A DNA stretch of 33,083 bases from an uncultured Collinsella sp. (GTDB taxonomy: Bacteria > Actinomycetota > Coriobacteriia > Coriobacteriales > Coriobacteriaceae), in assembly GCA_958419975.1 (NCBI GenBank), contig CATZIG010000002.1:1-33083 (forward strand). The letters run 5' to 3'. The notes under the pieces were generated by a model, which worked only from the letters and a program-made list of their open reading frames with translations, was not told the DNA's origin and ran no database searches. Below, piece after piece: positions 30,072 through 33,083 of the stretch; the stretch's first letter is position 1, and each line of letters begins with the position of its first letter. Both the position numbers and the translations under genes were made by a program.

Positions 30072-32525
30072 CTAGCCGCGGACCTCGCCGTTTACGCCCT
30101 TGCACACCTTGGTGACGATCTTCTGGTGCGCTTTTTCGACCTCTTCGCTGGTGAGCGTGTGGTCGTCGGAGCGATACGTAAGCGCAAAGGCCATGGACTT
30201 CTTGCCCGCACCGATACGGATGGGATCGCGGTAGACGTCGAACAGGCGCACGCCCTCGAGCAGCTTGCCGCCGGCGCTGGTAATACGGCGCTCAAGATCC
30301 TCGCAGGTCACAGCGTTGTCGACCACGATAGCAAGGTCGTGTTCAACAGCCGGGTACTGCGAGAACTCGCGGTAGTTCTCCTGGTTGCGGGCACCCTTGA
30401 TCAGCTTGTCCAGATCGAGCTCAAAGGCAACGACAACCTCATCGATGCCCATCGCCTCGCGCGCCTTGGGGTGAATCTCGCCGACCCAGCCCAGCACGGT
30501 GCCGCCGGACAGAACCTCGGCCGCACGACCCGGCTGCAAGAAAGCGTAGCCCTCGCCCTCGACGGGACGGAAGCGAACCTTCTCGATGCGCAGCTGGGCG
30601 AGCAGTTCCTCGACAATGCCCTTACCAAAGAAGAAGCGCAGCTTGCGGTACTTCATGCTCCAAGACTGCTCGCTCCACTGGCCCGAGAGCACACCCGCCA
30701 CGGACTTGGTCTCCTTGGGCAGGCTGGCGTTCTCGCGACCGTGGAACAGGCTGCCGACCTCGTACAGATGCACGTTGGGCGTGCCGTGGGCCTCGTTATA
30801 GGCCACGGATTGCAGCAGGCCCGGCAGCAGCGAACGACGCATCTCGGTCTGCTCGGCCACCAGCGGGTTCATGAGAACCACGGGGCAGCCGCGGCCCTCG
30901 GTGGACATGCCAATCTTCTCCAGGTCGCCCGGGGCGGCAAAGCCAAAGGTCGTGGTCTCGTTGAGGCCACAGGCGCGCAGGATCTCGCCAACCTTGCGGG
31001 TAAGCTTCTGCTCGCGCGTCAGACCACCGATGTGGTTCTTGGCAGCCGGAATGGTCGCCGTGACGCGACCCATGCCCCATAGGCGCAGGACCTCCTCGAT
31101 CAGGTCGATCTCACGCGGCAGGTCGGGACGGAAGCTCGGCGGCGTGACCATAAAGTCCTCGCCGTCGCGCTCGACGGTGCAGCCCAGGCGGGTGAGCGAG
31201 CGCTCGATAAAGTCGGGCTCGATGTCGGCACCGCAGATGGCGTGCACGCGGGCCAGGCGCAGCTTGATGCTGTCGATGGTCTTGGGCGCGGGGAACACGT
31301 CCACATAGCCGGGGGCGACCTCGCCGCCGGCGATCTCCTCGATAAGCGCGCACGTCACATTGGCGACGTCCACGCAGCCGGTCTCGTCGACCTGGCGCTC
31401 AAAGCGGATGGAGGCGTCGGAGATCAGCGACAGGTCACGGCTGGTGTGCGAGGTGCGGCCGGCATTGAAGCAGGCGCTCTCGACCATCACATCGACGGTA
31501 TCGTCCTCGATCTCGGAATCCATGCCGCCCATGACGCCGGCCAACGCCACAGGGCGCTCGCCGTCGGTGATGAGGCCCATGCCGGCGTCGAGCGTGCGCT
31601 CCTCGCCATCGAGCGTCGTGAACTTCTCATCCTGCTGGGCGGCGCGAACCACAACGCGACGATGGCCATCGCGCTCGGCAAAGGTGTCGAGGTCAAAGGC
31701 GTGCAGCGGCTGGCCGGTGAGCATCATCACGTAGTTGGTGATGTCGACGATGTTGTTGTGCGGGCGCACGCCCAGGGCGTTGAGGCGCTTGACCATCCAG
31801 TCGGGCGACGGACCGACCTTCACGTTGCGCACGATGCGGGCAACGTAGCGGTCGCACAGGCCCTCGTCGGCAATCTCGACGGAAAGCTCGTCGTCGGTCG
31901 CGCGGCCGGTCTCGGCCTTGATGGCGGGCAGCTCAACGTGGAAATCTCGATCGAAGATGGCGCCGGTCTCGCGGGCCATGCCGATCATGGACAGGCAGTC
32001 GGGACGATTGGGCGTGATCTCGCAGTCGAGCACGGTGTCGCTCGAGCCCACGTACTCGGCAAACGGCATGCCGCAGGGCGTATCCTCGGGCAGGATCATA
32101 ATGCCGGAGTGGTCGCCGCCCAGGCCGAGCTCGCGCGCGGAGCAGTTCATGCCCATGGACACGACGCCGCGAAGCTTGCTCTTCTTGATCTTGACGTCGC
32201 CGGGCAGGACAGCGCCGATCATGGCCGTGACGATGTGGTCGCCGGCCTCGAAGTTCTGCGCGCCGCAGACGATCTGCAGCGGGGCGGGGTTGCCGTCGGC
32301 GTCGAGGTTCTTGTCACCCACGTCGACCGAGCACACATACATGTGGTCGCTATCGGGGTGCGGGATCTTGGTGAGCACCTTGGCGGTCACCACGTGGTCG
32401 AAGGACTCGCCCACGGTGTCGATCGCCTCGACCTCGGTGCCGGTACGGATATATTCGTCCGAAAGGGTCTTGGGATCCTCCGGAATATCGATCATGGTCT
32501 TGAGCCAGTCGTAAGAAACGCGCAT
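30072..32525 (-). CDS. pheT: Phenylalanyl-tRNA synthetase beta subunit
   Basis: An 817-aa subunit of the (alpha-beta)2 enzyme that charges tRNA-Phe. Domains in order are an N-terminal B1 region (MRVSYDWLKTMIDIPEDP), the EMAP-like tRNA-binding domain (VCSVDVGDKNL to VSMGMNCSARELGLG) and the B3/B4 editing domain with NRPDCLSMIGMARE. The B5 domain, the synthetase-like core (EVLRLWGMGRVTA to ETTTFGF), and a C-terminal FDX-ACB anticodon-binding domain (SQYPAVEHDLAIVVD) complete it. The length is normal for the family. The gene is 63 bases downstream of pheS and must be transcribed with it. Confidence 0.98.
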   Translation of the reverse strand: MRVSYDWLKTMIDIPEDPKTLSDEYIRTGTEVEAIDTVGESFDHVVTAKVLTKIPHPDSDHMYVCSVDVGDKNLDADGNPAPLQIVCGAQNFEAGDHIVTAMIGAVLPGDVKIKKSKLRGVVSMGMNCSARELGLGGDHSGIMILPEDTPCGMPFAEYVGSSDTVLDCEITPNRPDCLSMIGMARETGAIFDRDFHVELPAIKAETGRATDDELSVEIADEGLCDRYVARIVRNVKVGPSPDWMVKRLNALGVRPHNNIVDITNYVMMLTGQPLHAFDLDTFAERDGHRRVVVRAAQQDEKFTTLDGEERTLDAGMGLITDGERPVALAGVMGGMDSEIEDDTVDVMVESACFNAGRTSHTSRDLSLISDASIRFERQVDETGCVDVANVTCALIEEIAGGEVAPGYVDVFPAPKTIDSIKLRLARVHAICGADIEPDFIERSLTRLGCTVERDGEDFMVTPPSFRPDLPREIDLIEEVLRLWGMGRVTATIPAAKNHIGGLTREQKLTRKVGEILRACGLNETTTFGFAAPGDLEKIGMSTEGRGCPVVLMNPLVAEQTEMRRSLLPGLLQSVAYNEAHGTPNVHLYEVGSLFHGRENASLPKETKSVAGVLSGQWSEQSWSMKYRKLRFFFGKGIVEELLAQLRIEKVRFRPVEGEGYAFLQPGRAAEVLSGGTVLGWVGEIHPKAREAMGIDEVVVAFELDLDKLIKGARNQENYREFSQYPAVEHDLAIVVDNAVTCEDLERRITSAGGKLLEGVRLFDVYRDPIRIGAGKKSMAFALTYRSDDHTLTSEEVEKAHQKIVTKVCKGVNGEVRG

Positions 32526-32588
32526 CTAACTGGTCTCCTTTCATAAATGCGGCTTTGAGCCGGAAACTGCAACTAAGAAGAAAGCGTT

Positions 32589-33083
32589 CTAGAACTGGTT
32601 CAAGAACCTCATGTCACCAGTCATCAACGTTCGCAGGTCGGGCAGGTCGTAGCGCAGTGCCGCGACGCGCTCGGCGCCAATACCAAAGGCGAAGCCGGTG
32701 TACTTCTCGGGGTCGATGCCGCAGTTGATCAGGACGTTGGGGTCGACCATGCCGCAGCCCAGGATCTCGATCCAGCCGCTGTGCTTGCAGAAGTTGCAGC
32801 CCTTGCCGCCGCAGACGTGGCAGCTCACGTCCACCTCGCAGCTAGGCTCGGTGAAGGGGAAGAAGTGCGGACGGTAGCGCGTCTTGCGGTCCTCGCCAAA
32901 CATGCACTTAACAAAGTAGTCGAGCGTGCCCTTCAGGTCGCCAAAGGTGATACCCTCGTCGACGACCAGGCCCTCGATCTGGTTGAACTGCGGCAGGTGG
33001 CAGGCGTCGGCCGTATCGGGACGGTAGACGGTGCCCGGGCAGATCATGTAGATGGGCGGCTTCTGCGACTCCATGGTGTGGAT
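32589..33083 (-). CDS. pheS: Phenylalanyl-tRNA synthetase alpha subunit, C-terminal part (cut by window edge)
   Basis: The last 164 codons of pheS are in the window; the gene continues past base 33083. The open frame shows PGTVYRPDTADACHLPQFNQIEGLVVD (motif 2 region), FKCMF-like FVKCMFGEDRKTRYRPHFFPFTEPSCEVD, and GIDPEKYTGFAFGIGAERVAALRY (motif 3). The end is the usual LRTLMTGDMRFLNQF. A Cys-rich insert SCHVCGGKGCNFCKHSGW may bind zinc, as in several bacterial PheS. It catalyses aminoacylation with pheT downstream. Confidence 0.97.
   Translation of the reverse strand: MHTMESQKPPIYMICPGTVYRPDTADACHLPQFNQIEGLVVDEGITFGDLKGTLDYFVKCMFGEDRKTRYRPHFFPFTEPSCEVDVSCHVCGGKGCNFCKHSGWIEILGCGMVDPNVLINCGIDPEKYTGFAFGIGAERVAALRYDLPDLRTLMTGDMRFLNQF

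Overview
This window is chromosomal DNA from a GC-rich actinobacterium, most likely class Coriobacteriia and probably Collinsella or a close relative. That assignment is an inference from gene style, tRNA-linked repeats and the make-up of the Tad pilus locus; no marker gene here proves it. Most genes lie on the minus strand. The clear plus-strand genes are pyruvate kinase and one nuclease-like hypothetical protein.

Left part (1-8105): the start of proC, then an SPFH/band-7 membrane protein followed by rlmH. A tRNA-Leu(CAG) comes next, with a duplicated, decayed copy of its 3' end and terminator beside it. An RNA-maintenance block follows: rsmI, metG, rsmA and tatD, with a GH5-type glycosidase gene just upstream of rsmI. 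Upstream of the GH5 gene are a palindrome-bearing promoter, an array of four 62-nt inverted repeats, and tRNA-Phe(GAA).

Middle part (8229-18681): a two-gene toxin-antitoxin-like unit, then a long, tightly overlapped Tad (type IVb, Flp) pilus operon. In transcription order the operon is cpaB-like, tadZ, tadA, tadB, tadC, flp, a membrane-anchored protein, a 72-aa pilin-like protein, TadE-like, large TadG-like, TadE-like, and a DUF192 protein. Together these would build, power and cap a thin adhesive pilus. No prepilin peptidase is in the window. A set of GGTCAGC motifs sits just upstream of a TTGACA hexamer before the first gene.

Right part (18682-33083): rsgA, a Ca2+-type P-type ATPase, pyk on the opposite strand, an AbiEi/DUF559-like hypothetical protein behind a 130-nt nested inverted repeat, a zinc-phospholipase-C-like protein, a three-gene nickel/cobalt ECF transporter, pheT and the end of pheS. 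A GTGTTAC-N14-GTAACAC operator of the NikR type lies upstream of the transporter, which argues that its substrate is nickel.

The observations most worth a second look are the GH5 protein that lacks the acid/base glutamate, the NikR-type operator, the four pilin-like proteins sharing an Ala(-1)/Glu(+5) processing motif, a probable ATT start codon in the pilus operon, the 62-nt repeat array, and the toxin-antitoxin-like pair with a palindrome over its promoter.
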